Assembly (NCBI GenBank): GCA_964398985.1
Contig: CAYNOS010000001.1
Span: forward strand, 149,442 to 213,441
Reading direction: 5' to 3'
Source of the DNA: CAYMRL01 sp964398985
GTDB taxonomy: Bacteria > Deinococcota > Deinococci > Deinococcales > Trueperaceae
Length of the DNA stretch: 64,000 nucleotides
Shown piece by piece: positions 27,064 to 35,141 of the stretch. Both the position numbers and the translations under genes were made by a program. The stretch's first letter is position 1; each line of letters starts with the position of its first letter. The notes beneath the pieces are model-generated. The model did not search any database. It saw only the letters and a program-made list of their open reading frames with translations, and had not been told where the DNA came from.

Positions 27064-27477
27064 ATGTTCGATGTCACCGGACCGATCGTGCTGTTCGACG
27101 GCGTCTGCAACCTCTGCAACGGTGCCGTGAGGTTCATCGTCGACCGCGATCCGCAGGCCCACGTGTGCTTCGCGTCGCTGCAGTCCGACACCGCGCGACA
27201 GCTGCTCGCGGAGTTCGGAGTCTCGCTGCCCGACGCGGATCCCGGGACCCTGTACCTGATCGAGAACGGCCGGCTCTACGACCGCTCGACGGCCGCGCTG
27301 CGGATCGCTCGGCACCTGCATGGATTGTGGCCCCTGGTCAGCGTCTTCCGGGCGGTACCGGCCTTCGTGCGCGACCCTGTCTACGAGTTCGTGGCCGCAC
27401 GCCGGTACCGCTGGTTCGGACGCGAAGACGCTTGCCGGGTGCCGACCCCCGAGGAGGCTTCGCGGTTCTTGGCTTAG
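27064..27477 (+). CDS. DCC-family thiol-disulfide oxidoreductase-like protein (DUF393)
   Basis: 137 aa. It begins with the hallmark FDGVCNLCNGAVRFIVDRD, in which the D-x-x-C-x-x-C motif gives the family its name. The family is predicted to have a thioredoxin-like fold and redox activity, though no member function is well established. No signal peptide. Starts 7 bases after the DHFR-like gene. Confidence 0.9.
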   Translation: MFDVTGPIVLFDGVCNLCNGAVRFIVDRDPQAHVCFASLQSDTARQLLAEFGVSLPDADPGTLYLIENGRLYDRSTAALRIARHLHGLWPLVSVFRAVPAFVRDPVYEFVAARRYRWFGREDACRVPTPEEASRFLA

Positions 27478-27515
27478 GTTCGTCGCTGTACCAAGGAGTG
27501 GCGAACGGCTGGCCT

Positions 27516-27995
27516 TCAGGCTGCGGGAGTCACCAGATCGGTGTCCGGGTCGCCGGGATGCGGATGGCCAAGGACCCTCGCGAGAGCCAGGGCTTGGCCC
27601 TTGTGGTGGAACTCGTGGGTGATCGGGTGCAGGATCAGCCAGCGGCGCGTCAGCGTCTCCTGGAACCCGCTCGAGTGCCGCCACACGAAGGGCTCGTCCC
27701 AGGCAGTGAACGTCGCCAGCGCACGAGCCACTGCCTCATCCACGCTGGTGAACACGGCGCGCAGCTCGGCTGCCGACCTCGCCTGTATCGTGCCCGGCGC
27801 CTCCCCGACCCCGCCTCGCGCCAGCCACACCAGGTAGCAGGACGCGATGTGCGAGTAGATCCCGCTGAGGCTGCCGTAGGCGAAGTCGTCGCGCGACGCG
27901 TTGAGGACGCCAGCCGGCAGGCTCTCGAGCCAGTCGAGGACGCCGGATCTGGTGCGCCTGACGAGGGTGTAGAAGGTCTCGAGATCGTCAGCCAT
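27516..27995 (-). CDS. DinB-superfamily protein
   Basis: 159 aa from the ATG at 27995, favoured over a GTG at 28019 because TACCCT lies six bases upstream. GIYSHIASCYLVWLA carries the first His, and HPITHEFHHKGQALALARVLG the HxxxHxxH-type cluster of the DinB metal site. Likely a divalent-metal thiol enzyme of unknown substrate. Third DinB-like gene in the window. Confidence 0.88.
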   Translation of the reverse strand: MADDLETFYTLVRRTRSGVLDWLESLPAGVLNASRDDFAYGSLSGIYSHIASCYLVWLARGGVGEAPGTIQARSAAELRAVFTSVDEAVARALATFTAWDEPFVWRHSSGFQETLTRRWLILHPITHEFHHKGQALALARVLGHPHPGDPDTDLVTPAA

Positions 27996-28001
27996 GACAC
28001 C

Positions 28002-28007
28002 AGGGTA
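28002..28007 (-). promoter_or_regulatory. Leaderless -10 box TACCCT for the DinB gene
   Basis: Minus-strand TACCCT, six bases, ATG at 27995. It decides the start codon of that gene. Confidence 0.55.
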
Positions 28008-28058
28008 CTCGGGCTTCACCGGAGTCTTGCGAGCGCGGTCGCGCTGGGAACGGCCACG

Positions 28059-28310
28059 TCAGCGCGTCCCACCGACGCCGCGAGTCGGCTTCTCTGACCC
28101 GCGTGGACCGGAGTGATCGCGGCGGCCTAACGGCCAAGTCCTCCTGGGCCGCCGTGGGCTTGCCGCTGCCGCCACGCTGCGCCGTGGCTGCGGGAGGCGT
28201 GCGCTCTCCTTGGCCTGCTTGAGCAGCGCGTGCCGCCTGGCTTCCTGAATGAGTGACCGCTGCCTGCTCTTCACGAGCAGATCGCTGTAGATGAAGGTGT
28301 TCGCGTCCAT
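28059..28310 (-). CDS. Small basic protein of unknown function
   Basis: 83 aa. A good Shine-Dalgarno GAAGGAG lies just before the ATG. The first 36 residues (MDANTFIYSDLLVKSRQRSL and on) look like an amphipathic, charged helix and resemble small uncharacterised proteins widespread in GC-rich bacteria. The remainder is Arg/Pro-rich and disordered-looking, and may bind nucleic acid. Lies between the DinB gene and the divergent WYL regulator gene. Confidence 0.55.
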   Translation of the reverse strand: MDANTFIYSDLLVKSRQRSLIQEARRHALLKQAKESARLPQPRRSVAAAASPRRPRRTWPLGRRDHSGPRGSEKPTRGVGGTR

Positions 28311-28406
28311 GCTCTCCTTCTTCCCATGCGCCCTCTTCCTGTGGGCGCGGCGTCCAACGACCGAAGCCTAGTCCCAAAAGCGGACAATAGTTGGACGCTT
28401 TCGCGC

Positions 28407-28412
28407 TAACCT
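28407..28412 (+). promoter_or_regulatory. Leaderless -10 box TAACCT for the WYL regulator
   Basis: TAACCT is followed by seven bases and the ATG at 28420; no Shine-Dalgarno. The same hexamer and spacing occur before yggS. Confidence 0.6.
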
Positions 28413-28419
28413 CTCTGTC

Positions 28420-29421
28420 ATGAGCAGCGCGCTCCCCAAGCGGCTTTTCGACCTCGTCGACGAACTGCAGGGTCGCGGCCAAAAGACCGCCGCGGAGTTG
28501 GCCCAAGCCCTCGGCGTCTCGGAGCGAACCGTCAGGCGCGACCTCGAGCGCCTCATGGACCTCGACCTGCCGGTAGAGACCAAACCTGGTCGCAACGGCG
28601 GCGTCAGCCTGCCGTCTGGCTCGTTGCTGCCGGCCGTGCGCTTCACCGACGACGAGATCCTGGCGCTGGTCGTCGGGCTAAAGGCGGCCGGCGCCAGCGG
28701 CGACGAGACGTTGGCGCGGGCCGCCGGCCGGGCCCTGGAAAGGCTCGAGACGGTCCTCTCGCCCAACACCAGGCAACGCGTCCAGGCCCTGCAGGAGGCG
28801 CTGGCGCCAGGGTTCGACGAGCCCGAGCGGGCGGTCCCGGCACCGAGCCAGCACGTGATCGCCTTGGCGGAGGCCGTGCATCGTGGCACCAGGCTCGAGA
28901 TCGGCTACCGCAGCGAGGACTCGCTGACGGAACGTGCGGTCGATCCGTACGGTCTGGCCAAGTTCGGGCCGTGGTACTTCGTCGGCTACTGCCACCTCAG
29001 GCAGGACCTGCGCACGTTCAGGGTCGACCGCATCCGCTGGTTGAGGCCCACCGGCGAGACCTTCGCGAGGCCGGTGGAGTTCGACGCGTACCGCTTCGTC
29101 GGAGCCGCCATCGCCATGGCCCCCGGACAGGGCGACATCGTGTGCCGTGCGCTCCTCGGCACCGATATCCAGACCGCCAGCCGCGAGATCTCGTTGACCA
29201 CGATGCTGCTCGAGCCGGTGGCGGCCGGCGTCAGGCTGACGGTGCGGGCCAACCAGCGCAGCCTCAGCTGGGTCGTCATGCAGCTGCTCAAGGTTCGCTT
29301 CGGGGTTCGGATCGAAGGGCCCGAGGCGCTCGTCGACGAAGCCAGGCGCCTGGCCTCGCGCTTGCTGGCGTTCGCGGGCGAGGATCCGTTGGCCGGCTAC
29401 GCGACGCGGGCTGCCGAGTGA
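28420..29421 (+). CDS. WYL-domain transcriptional regulator (YafY/DeoR-type HTH)
   Basis: 333 aa. The N-terminal winged helix (KTAAELAQALGVSERTVRRDLERL, residues 22-45) recognises DNA. A WYL-type region follows (PYGLAKFGPWYFVGYCHLRQDLRTFRVDRI, about 177-206), a likely nucleic-acid or ligand sensor, then a WCX C-terminal extension. WYL proteins often respond to single-stranded DNA or DNA damage. The stop overlaps the next start (GTGA), which links it to the AlkZ-like protein. Confidence 0.92.
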   Translation: MSSALPKRLFDLVDELQGRGQKTAAELAQALGVSERTVRRDLERLMDLDLPVETKPGRNGGVSLPSGSLLPAVRFTDDEILALVVGLKAAGASGDETLARAAGRALERLETVLSPNTRQRVQALQEALAPGFDEPERAVPAPSQHVIALAEAVHRGTRLEIGYRSEDSLTERAVDPYGLAKFGPWYFVGYCHLRQDLRTFRVDRIRWLRPTGETFARPVEFDAYRFVGAAIAMAPGQGDIVCRALLGTDIQTASREISLTTMLLEPVAAGVRLTVRANQRSLSWVVMQLLKVRFGVRIEGPEALVDEARRLASRLLAFAGEDPLAGYATRAAE

Positions 29422-30557
29422 ACGGGACAGCCCGGGTCCTGGCTGCCGCGAGAGTGCGCAGCGCGCTGCTGGGACCCAGGCGAGCCACCAGCCATTCCGA
29501 CGCCGTCGGCCGCATGCTGGCGATTCAGTCCCAAGAGCACCAGTTCGCCAGGTGGTCGGTCGCTCAGCGCACCGCTCGTCCCGACGACTCGGCGATGCTT
29601 GCAGCGCTGGACAGCGGGGCGGTGATCCGGACCCACCTCCTGAGGCCGACCTGGCACTACGTTCGCGGTGAGGATCTGCGCTGGCTGCAGGCCCTGACCG
29701 GTCCGCGGGTGAGGCGTTTGAGCGCAGGCTGGTACCGAAACCACGGCGCCGACGAGGAGTTCCTGGCGACCACCCGGCGCGTGGTCGAAAGGGCGCTTGC
29801 GAAGAGCGGAGCGCTGACCAGAGACGAGCTCAGAAGCGAGCTGCAGGCTGCCGGGGTAGACGTCTCGGGGCAGCGGCTGGCGGCCGCGATGTTCGACCTG
29901 GAACTGACGTCGGTCGTGTGCTCGGGGCCGGTCCGTGAGAAGCGCGGAGGCGCCGGGCCAGGCGGCCGCCAACACACCTACGCCTTGGTCGAGGAACGGC
30001 TGGCGCCGACCGCGGCGCTGTCCGAGGAGGAAGCGACGAGCGAGCTGGTCAGGCGTTACCTCGTCGGTCACGCACCGGCGACGTTGAAGGACCTGAGGTG
30101 GTGGTCGACCCTCACGCTCGACCAGCTGCGCCGGGGCGTCGCAGCGCTCGGAGAGGCCGTCGTCAGCGAGCGCGTCGGCGACACCGAGTACCTGTGGCTC
30201 GCCGCAGACCCGCCGGATGGCGACGGGCCGTCCGAGGAGGGATTCGAGCTGCTGCAGGTGTTCGACGAGCTGTTCGTCGGGTACGCCGAGACGCGCTCGC
30301 TGCTGGACCCTGACGGCGAGTTCGGGCCGGTGCTCCCGATCGGGTACACGAAGATGATGCACGTGGTGCTGGAGGGCGACGCCCTGGTCGGCCGCTGGCG
30401 CTCGGACCGACGCGGGGACGGCCTGACGCTGACCTTCGATCTCAAGCGGCCGCTGTCTCGCGAAGACGTCTCGAGACTCGAGCGCGCGGCCGTGGCTTAC
30501 GGAGCGTTCGTGGGCAAGGAGGCGACGGTCGCTCTCCTCTCGCCGAGCACGCGCTGA
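29418..30557 (+). CDS. AlkZ-like winged-helix DNA-binding protein (HTH_42)
   Basis: 379 aa from the GTG at 29418, overlapping the WYL gene by GTGA. It starts with AVGRMLAIQSQEHQFARWSVAQRT, containing a Q-x-Q (QSQ) as in the HTH_42/AlkZ glycosylase group, then a series of winged helices (e.g. LTRDELRSEL) and FDELFVGYAETRSLLDPD near the C-terminus. AlkZ unhooks DNA crosslinks and alkylated bases, but this divergent subgroup has not been shown to do so. The C-terminus overlaps the converging MFS gene by 61 bases. Confidence 0.82.
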   Translation: MNGTARVLAAARVRSALLGPRRATSHSDAVGRMLAIQSQEHQFARWSVAQRTARPDDSAMLAALDSGAVIRTHLLRPTWHYVRGEDLRWLQALTGPRVRRLSAGWYRNHGADEEFLATTRRVVERALAKSGALTRDELRSELQAAGVDVSGQRLAAAMFDLELTSVVCSGPVREKRGGAGPGGRQHTYALVEERLAPTAALSEEEATSELVRRYLVGHAPATLKDLRWWSTLTLDQLRRGVAALGEAVVSERVGDTEYLWLAADPPDGDGPSEEGFELLQVFDELFVGYAETRSLLDPDGEFGPVLPIGYTKMMHVVLEGDALVGRWRSDRRGDGLTLTFDLKRPLSREDVSRLERAAVAYGAFVGKEATVALLSPSTR

Positions 30558-31702
30558 GCGATCAGGGCTCCCGGCAACAGCGCCAGGATCGAGACGATCA
30601 TCGCGGCGCTCATGCCGATCGTCTCCTGCAGGGCGCCGATACCGAGGTAGAGCACGCCGGCAGTTCCCCAGGTGAGGCCCATCATCATCCCTGACGCGGT
30701 GGCAACGGCGTGCGGCGCCATGTCCTGAGCGGCGACCACCATGATCGGCAGCCCGCCGTTGACCAGCGCGCCCGCTGCGGCCACCAGTACGAAGTACCAG
30801 ACCGAGCCCGGCTGCACCAGGAACAGCGAGTACAACGGCACCATCGCCAGGAGCATGGTCCCGGTCACCAGCTGGACGCGTGTGAAGCGGTGCTCCACGA
30901 GCCCCGCGGCGATCCCGCCGAGCGCGCCGAAGAACGAGAACGTCGTCAGCGTCCAGAACAGCGTGGCATCGGTGGGCTGCAGCCCGCGGACGTTGACGAG
31001 CCACAGCGGCACCCCGTTCATGACAGCGGTCCATGCCATCGAGCGCAGGATGCCGGCGAGACACAGCCGTCCAACCGGCCCCTTGAACAACTCGACGTCG
31101 AACACCTTGCTTCGCGGTGCATCCTGCACGCGCGGCTGGGCCGGCACCAGGAAGTACACCAGCAAGCCGCAGATGACACCAGGGATCATCAGCAGCGGCG
31201 TCCACGCCAGCCAGCCCTGGATGATGAAAACGCCGATCACCAGTGGGCCGGCGCTCATGCCCATCGTTCCGCCGGCACTGAAGAGGCCGAGCGCGAGGCC
31301 GCCCTTCTTGGCCGCCGCCGAGCGGGCGAGGCTGGTGCCCGCCGGGTGGAAAGCCGCCGAGCCGAGCCCCCCGATCAGGAGCAGCGGAATCAGCAACCAC
31401 GGCGAAGGGGCCGCGGCCATGCTCGAGAGCACCGCCGAGCTGGCGATCACGCCCGCCGCAGCCACCACGCGCCGACCGAACCTGTCGGCGACCGCCCCGA
31501 ACAGCGGCTGCAGCACCGAGGAGCTGAACGACAAGGTGGCCACGAACAGGGCCAGCAGGACCTCGCCGGCGCCGAAGCGTTGCTGGAAGGTTGGCAGTAG
31601 AGCGGCCAAGGTCCCCGAGAAGAAGTCGTTGGTGAAGTGGGTGATGAACAGCAGCACGGTGAGGGCCAGGCCACTCACCTGGATGGCGCGAATGCTCGAC
31701 AC
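30497..31702 (-). CDS. MFS transporter, fosmidomycin-resistance-like
   Basis: 401 aa with about 12 membrane helices. It starts with LLFITHFTNDFFSGTLAALLP, typical of the Fsr-type exporters, and has GAVADRFGRR as the helix 2-3 loop and AFHPAGTSLA in helix 4. Likely proton-driven drug or metabolite export. GTG start with a leaderless TAAGCT box. Overlaps the AlkZ-like gene by 61 bases tail to tail. Confidence 0.86.
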   Translation of the reverse strand: MSSIRAIQVSGLALTVLLFITHFTNDFFSGTLAALLPTFQQRFGAGEVLLALFVATLSFSSSVLQPLFGAVADRFGRRVVAAAGVIASSAVLSSMAAAPSPWLLIPLLLIGGLGSAAFHPAGTSLARSAAAKKGGLALGLFSAGGTMGMSAGPLVIGVFIIQGWLAWTPLLMIPGVICGLLVYFLVPAQPRVQDAPRSKVFDVELFKGPVGRLCLAGILRSMAWTAVMNGVPLWLVNVRGLQPTDATLFWTLTTFSFFGALGGIAAGLVEHRFTRVQLVTGTMLLAMVPLYSLFLVQPGSVWYFVLVAAAGALVNGGLPIMVVAAQDMAPHAVATASGMMMGLTWGTAGVLYLGIGALQETIGMSAAMIVSILALLPGALIAQRVLGERRATVASLPTNAP

Positions 31703-31708
31703 TGCGCT

Positions 31709-31714
31709 AGCTTA
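31709..31714 (-). promoter_or_regulatory. Leaderless -10 box TAAGCT for the Fsr-like MFS gene
   Basis: Minus-strand TAAGCT, six bases, then GTG at 31702, no Shine-Dalgarno. Confidence 0.55.
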
Positions 31715-31739
31715 GTCCTCGCGGGCGCTCACCACACGC

Positions 31740-32903
31740 TCAGGCGACGAACAACTCGCGCGGGAACCGGGTGATCCGCTCGCAGCCGGTCGCGGTGACT
31801 CTGACCGTTTCGGTGCATCCCATAGCGCCGAAACCTGGGAGCTGCACCCACGGCAGCAGGTGGAACGTCATGTTCTCCGCGAGCGCGCGCGTCTCGCCCG
31901 GCTTCATGCTGAGGATGTGGCCCTCGCCCCAATCGGGCGGCACCGCGATCCCGACCGAGTAGGCGACGCGCGACGCTTGTGTGCCCCCGAAGCCCGATTC
32001 GGCGATCACTTGACGCGCGACCTGGTCGACGTCCCCGGCTATCGCCCCGGGCTTGATGGCGTCGACGGCGGCGTCGAAAGCGGCTTGCACGGCGGTGAAC
32101 GCCTGCAGCATCGCCTCATCGGGCTCGCCGATCATGACCGTTCGCATCATCGGCGCGTGATAGCGGCTGCGACAACCGGCGGCCTCCAGGAACACCGAGT
32201 CGCCGACGCACAGCTTGCGGTGCCGCCAGGTGGCGTGGCCGATCGCGCCGCGCTCTCCCGAGGACACGAAGGGCACGATCGACGGCCACTCGCTGCCGGC
32301 GCGGATCATCGCCCCGAACAGTTCGGCGGCGACGTCGTCCTCGCTGGCGTCAGCGCGTACGGCGTCGATGCCCGCCCGCATGCCGGCCTCCGTCGAGCGG
32401 GCGGCTTCGTTGATGCGCTCGATCTCGAGCTCTGACTTCACCACGCGCCCCTGCTCCACCAGCCAAGAGCAGTCCACCCACTCGACATCCCGCATGAGCG
32501 CGAAGAGCCTATCCTGCTGGGCGGCCGTGAAGAACCAGCAGTCGCGCTCGAACCCGATGCGCCCCCTGTCCATGCCCATCGAGGTCAGCAACGTCGCGAG
32601 CTTCTCCATCGGGTCTTCCGAGTCCCAGTAGGCGACGTTGTGCTCCGGCTCGACCCAACTGAGTGCGTCGACCCCGCTCACCTCCAGCAGACGCGAGAGC
32701 GCGGTCGGCTCGCCGTAGAGCGGCACGATCACTCCCTGCCACCAGTAGTGTCCGGGCGACTCGAATCCCGTCAGGTAGGTGATGTTCTCGGGCGTGGTCG
32801 TCAGCATCGCGAACACGCCCATGGCCTCCATGCGCTCCCTCAGGGCGGCCAACCGGCTCTCGTACTCGTACATCGGGAACGGTAGTTGGTCGTGGTCGCG
32901 CAT
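31740..32903 (-). CDS. M24-family hydrolase, ectoine hydrolase (DoeA/EutD)-like
   Basis: 387 aa from the ATG at 32903, preceded by AGGGAG. An N-terminal creatinase/prolidase domain (about 1-140) leads to a pita-bread domain. The usual M24 metal ligands are largely replaced: LEAAGCRSRYHAPMMRT has Glu and Pro at the two Asp positions, and ENMTFHLLPW lacks the first late Glu; only the last Glu (CTETVRVT) remains. This pattern is that of DoeA/EutD and creatinase, metal-free hydrolases opening cyclic amidines. Ectoine hydrolysis would give N-acetyl-2,4-diaminobutyrate. It is divergent from the regulator and the Ehu-like importer, which supports the call; no second-step deacetylase is in view. Confidence 0.75.
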   Translation of the reverse strand: MRDHDQLPFPMYEYESRLAALRERMEAMGVFAMLTTTPENITYLTGFESPGHYWWQGVIVPLYGEPTALSRLLEVSGVDALSWVEPEHNVAYWDSEDPMEKLATLLTSMGMDRGRIGFERDCWFFTAAQQDRLFALMRDVEWVDCSWLVEQGRVVKSELEIERINEAARSTEAGMRAGIDAVRADASEDDVAAELFGAMIRAGSEWPSIVPFVSSGERGAIGHATWRHRKLCVGDSVFLEAAGCRSRYHAPMMRTVMIGEPDEAMLQAFTAVQAAFDAAVDAIKPGAIAGDVDQVARQVIAESGFGGTQASRVAYSVGIAVPPDWGEGHILSMKPGETRALAENMTFHLLPWVQLPGFGAMGCTETVRVTATGCERITRFPRELFVA

Positions 32904-32949
32904 CGCGTCTCCCTGGGGGCAGCTGCAACGGAGTTGGCTCAGCGCGCGG

Positions 32950-32978
32950 TTGACATGACACGGGCGCGCCCTTACACT
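32950..32978 (+). promoter_or_regulatory. Sigma-70 promoter TTGACA-N17-TACACT for the GntR operon
   Basis: TTGACA at 32950-32955, exactly 17 bases, TACACT at 32973-32978. Predicted transcription start near 32985, about 118 bases before the GntR ATG. It is one of the best promoters in the window; the same -10 hexamer is used before DUF378. Confidence 0.75.
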
Positions 32979-32990
32979 CCAAGAGAATCG

Positions 32991-33021
32991 GCAGCTTGTA
33001 TACAACTAGCGTACGAGCTGC
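32991..33021. promoter_or_regulatory. GntR/FadR-type operator TTGTATACAA
   Basis: 32996-33005 is a perfect 10-bp palindrome TTGTATACAA, the type of site bound by FCD-domain GntR regulators. It lies just downstream of the predicted start of transcription of the GntR operon. It sits in a wider dyad, GCAGCT (32991-32996) and AGCTGC (33016-33021). Read on the other strand it could overlap the promoter of the M24 gene. Binding would block one or both divergent transcripts. Confidence 0.65.
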
Positions 33022-33102
33022 ATTCTAGTCTTACTGGGCGTGCCGGTCAATCGCGCCGCCGCGTCACCCGCCCAGGAGCATCGTTCATTTCGGAAAGGCA
33101 GC

Positions 33103-33822
33103 ATGCCGGAAGCCAAAGATGTCCAGTCCATATACCGGGCCCTTCGCGAACGCGTCGCCCTGATGGACTACGGACCCGGCAGCCTGCTCTCGGAGAACCG
33201 GCTGGCGAAGGAGTTCGCCGTCAGCCGCACTCCGATTCGGCAGGCGCTTCAGCGGCTCGAGTTCGATGGCCTCGTCACCGTCGAACGCGGCGTCGGCACG
33301 GTGATCTCGCCCATCGACATGGTCTACCTCAAGCAGGTCTACGACCTCAGGCTGAAGTTGATCGACGTGATCGCCGAACTGCGCGCCAACTGGGTCTCGC
33401 CTGACGAGGTGGCCGCGCTGCGCGACCTCGACCGCGAGGTCCTCGCCATGTCGGAAGGCGGCTCGCCCAGGGGGCTGGCGAAAGCCTACCTGCGCTTCAA
33501 CGAGGCCGTGACGCGCGCCATCGGCAACCAGCCCCTGCGAGAGATCGCCGACCGGCTCTTCTATCTCACCGCCAGGGTGTGGCTGCAAGTGCTGCCGGAG
33601 CTCGACTGGCGCGAAGAGGTCGAGTTCGTCTCCGACGAGATAGCCAGGGCGGCCGACGCGCTCGAGCGTGGCGACATGCCGGCCTTGGCCGCAACACGCC
33701 GCCAGCACATGATCGGCTGCATACGGCGCATCAACGCGTACCTCGGGGACTTCGATCTCGAAGGACCGACGAGCGCCCACCCTGCGCCGTCCCCGAACGG
33801 CGCTAGAGGAGGAAACAGATGA
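33103..33822 (+). CDS. GntR-family regulator, FadR/FCD subfamily
   Basis: 239 aa from the ATG at 33103 (GGAAAGG upstream). The N-terminal winged helix includes ENRLAKEFAVSRTPIRQALQRLEFDGLV and the wing VERGVGTVIS. The C-terminal all-helical domain matches FCD regulators, with His in RRQHMIGCIRRI near the end as one expected metal or ligand residue. Known ectoine loci use a MocR-type regulator (EnuR), so this is a different control. It probably binds the palindrome upstream of itself and senses the imported compound or a breakdown product. Stop overlaps the next ATG (ATGA). Confidence 0.88.
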   Translation: MPEAKDVQSIYRALRERVALMDYGPGSLLSENRLAKEFAVSRTPIRQALQRLEFDGLVTVERGVGTVISPIDMVYLKQVYDLRLKLIDVIAELRANWVSPDEVAALRDLDREVLAMSEGGSPRGLAKAYLRFNEAVTRAIGNQPLREIADRLFYLTARVWLQVLPELDWREEVEFVSDEIARAADALERGDMPALAATRRQHMIGCIRRINAYLGDFDLEGPTSAHPAPSPNGARGGNR

Positions 33823-35027
33823 AGGGCAGCGCAACGAAGCCCGCGACGCTGGCCATCTGGGGGGGCGAGGAGTCCGAGCTGATCGCCGGCGCCACGCAGG
33901 TCCCCGTCGTCAACAGCGTCGCCTTCGGCTACGACGATCTCGACCATTGGCGCGACGTGGCGCTCGGCAACGCCGAGGGTCACATCTACGGTCGCAACAC
34001 GAACCCCACGACTGCCGTCTTCGAGGAGAAGATCCGGTTGCTCGAGAACGCCGAGGCCGCCACCAGCTTCGCGACCGGCATGGCGGCGATCAGCGCGACG
34101 CTGTTCTCACTCCTCAAGCCGGGCGACCGGGTCGTCTCCGTCAAGGACACCTACGGCGGAACCAACCGGCTGTTCCTCGACTACGTTCCCCGCTTCGGGA
34201 TCGAAGCTGCGTTGTGCGACACCGAGGACACCGCTCAGATACTGGCGGAGATCGACGCCGGCTGTCAGGTCGTCTATCTCGAAACGCCCACCAACCCGAC
34301 CTGCAAGGTCCTGGACATCGAGTTGCTGGCCGGTCGCGCCAAGGCCCAGGGCGCCGTGGTGGTGGTCGACAACACCTTCGCCACCCCCATCAATCAGAAC
34401 CCGTTGGCGCTGGGCGCCGACCTCGTCGTTCACAGCGCCACCAAATACCTCGGCGGCCACGCCGACGCGCTCGGAGGCGCCCTCTGCGGCTCGCGCGAGT
34501 TGGTGGAGCGCGTCTTTCGCTACCGCGAAGTGAACGGCGCGACGCTGCACCCGGAGGCCGCCTACATGCTGCTGCGCGGCATGAAGACGCTCGCGCTGAG
34601 AGTCGAGCGGCAGAACGAGACGGCGATGAAGGTGGCGCGCTTCCTCGACTCGCACGCTTTCGTCGAGCGCGTCTTCTACCCGGGCTTGGAGAGCCACCCG
34701 AACCACGACGTCGCCAGGCGCCAGATGCGCGGCTTCGGCGGCATGTTGTCCTTCCAACTGAAAAGCGACTTCGAGGCGGTGAAGGCCATGCTGCCGCGCT
34801 TGCGCTTCGCGCATCGGGCCGCCAACCTGGGCGCCGTCGAGACCACCGTGGCGCCCCCACGCACCGGCAGCCACGTCGAGCTGTCGGAACAGGAGCGCAG
34901 CGCGATGGGCATCCCGGAGACCCTGGTGCGCTACTCGGCCGGGATCGAGGACGCCGGCGACCTCATCGAAGACCTGAGTCAGGCACTCGCCTACGCCGCC
35001 GCGCGGCACCAGACGGTGCCCATCTGA
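33819..35027 (+). CDS. Trans-sulfuration (Cys/Met metabolism) family PLP enzyme
   Basis: 402 aa, fold type I. The PLP lysine is K209 in HSATKYLGGHADALGG; YLETPTNPTCKVLDI and VVDNTFATP are the family Asp and Asn segments. Members perform gamma- or beta-elimination or replacement (cystathionine gamma-synthase, gamma-lyase, methionine gamma-lyase). GGAGG precedes the ATG, which overlaps the GntR stop. No other methionine-biosynthesis gene is nearby, so a catabolic role on the imported substrate is more likely than methionine synthesis. The exact reaction is not shown. Confidence 0.85.
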   Translation: MKGSATKPATLAIWGGEESELIAGATQVPVVNSVAFGYDDLDHWRDVALGNAEGHIYGRNTNPTTAVFEEKIRLLENAEAATSFATGMAAISATLFSLLKPGDRVVSVKDTYGGTNRLFLDYVPRFGIEAALCDTEDTAQILAEIDAGCQVVYLETPTNPTCKVLDIELLAGRAKAQGAVVVVDNTFATPINQNPLALGADLVVHSATKYLGGHADALGGALCGSRELVERVFRYREVNGATLHPEAAYMLLRGMKTLALRVERQNETAMKVARFLDSHAFVERVFYPGLESHPNHDVARRQMRGFGGMLSFQLKSDFEAVKAMLPRLRFAHRAANLGAVETTVAPPRTGSHVELSEQERSAMGIPETLVRYSAGIEDAGDLIEDLSQALAYAAARHQTVPI

Positions 35028-35095
35028 ACGACCGAGCGCGGCGCGGGCGGCCGTTATTCCGCCCTCGTCGAGCGCAAAGAGATTTCGCCCAGGAC

Positions 35096-35113
35096 CGAGC
35101 GCCTCAGCGCTCG
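35096..35113. repeat. Hairpin between the PLP enzyme gene and ehuA
   Basis: Perfect 7-bp stem CGAGCGC / GCGCTCG with loop CTCA, 29 bases before the GTG of ehuA. No U-run follows. It could reduce read-through or protect the downstream message so that the importer genes are expressed at another level. Confidence 0.4.
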
Positions 35114-35141
35114 TTCCTACCGGACTCCGGAGGGGAGCAGC

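Noticed and set aside
29418..30557. Calling the HTH_42 protein AlkZ
   Set aside because: The QSQ motif is only suggestive; the catalytic assignment needs alignment with characterised glycosylases.
33819..35027. Naming the PLP enzyme metB or metC
   Set aside because: The family does not fix the reaction, and the neighbours suggest catabolism, so no symbol was given.
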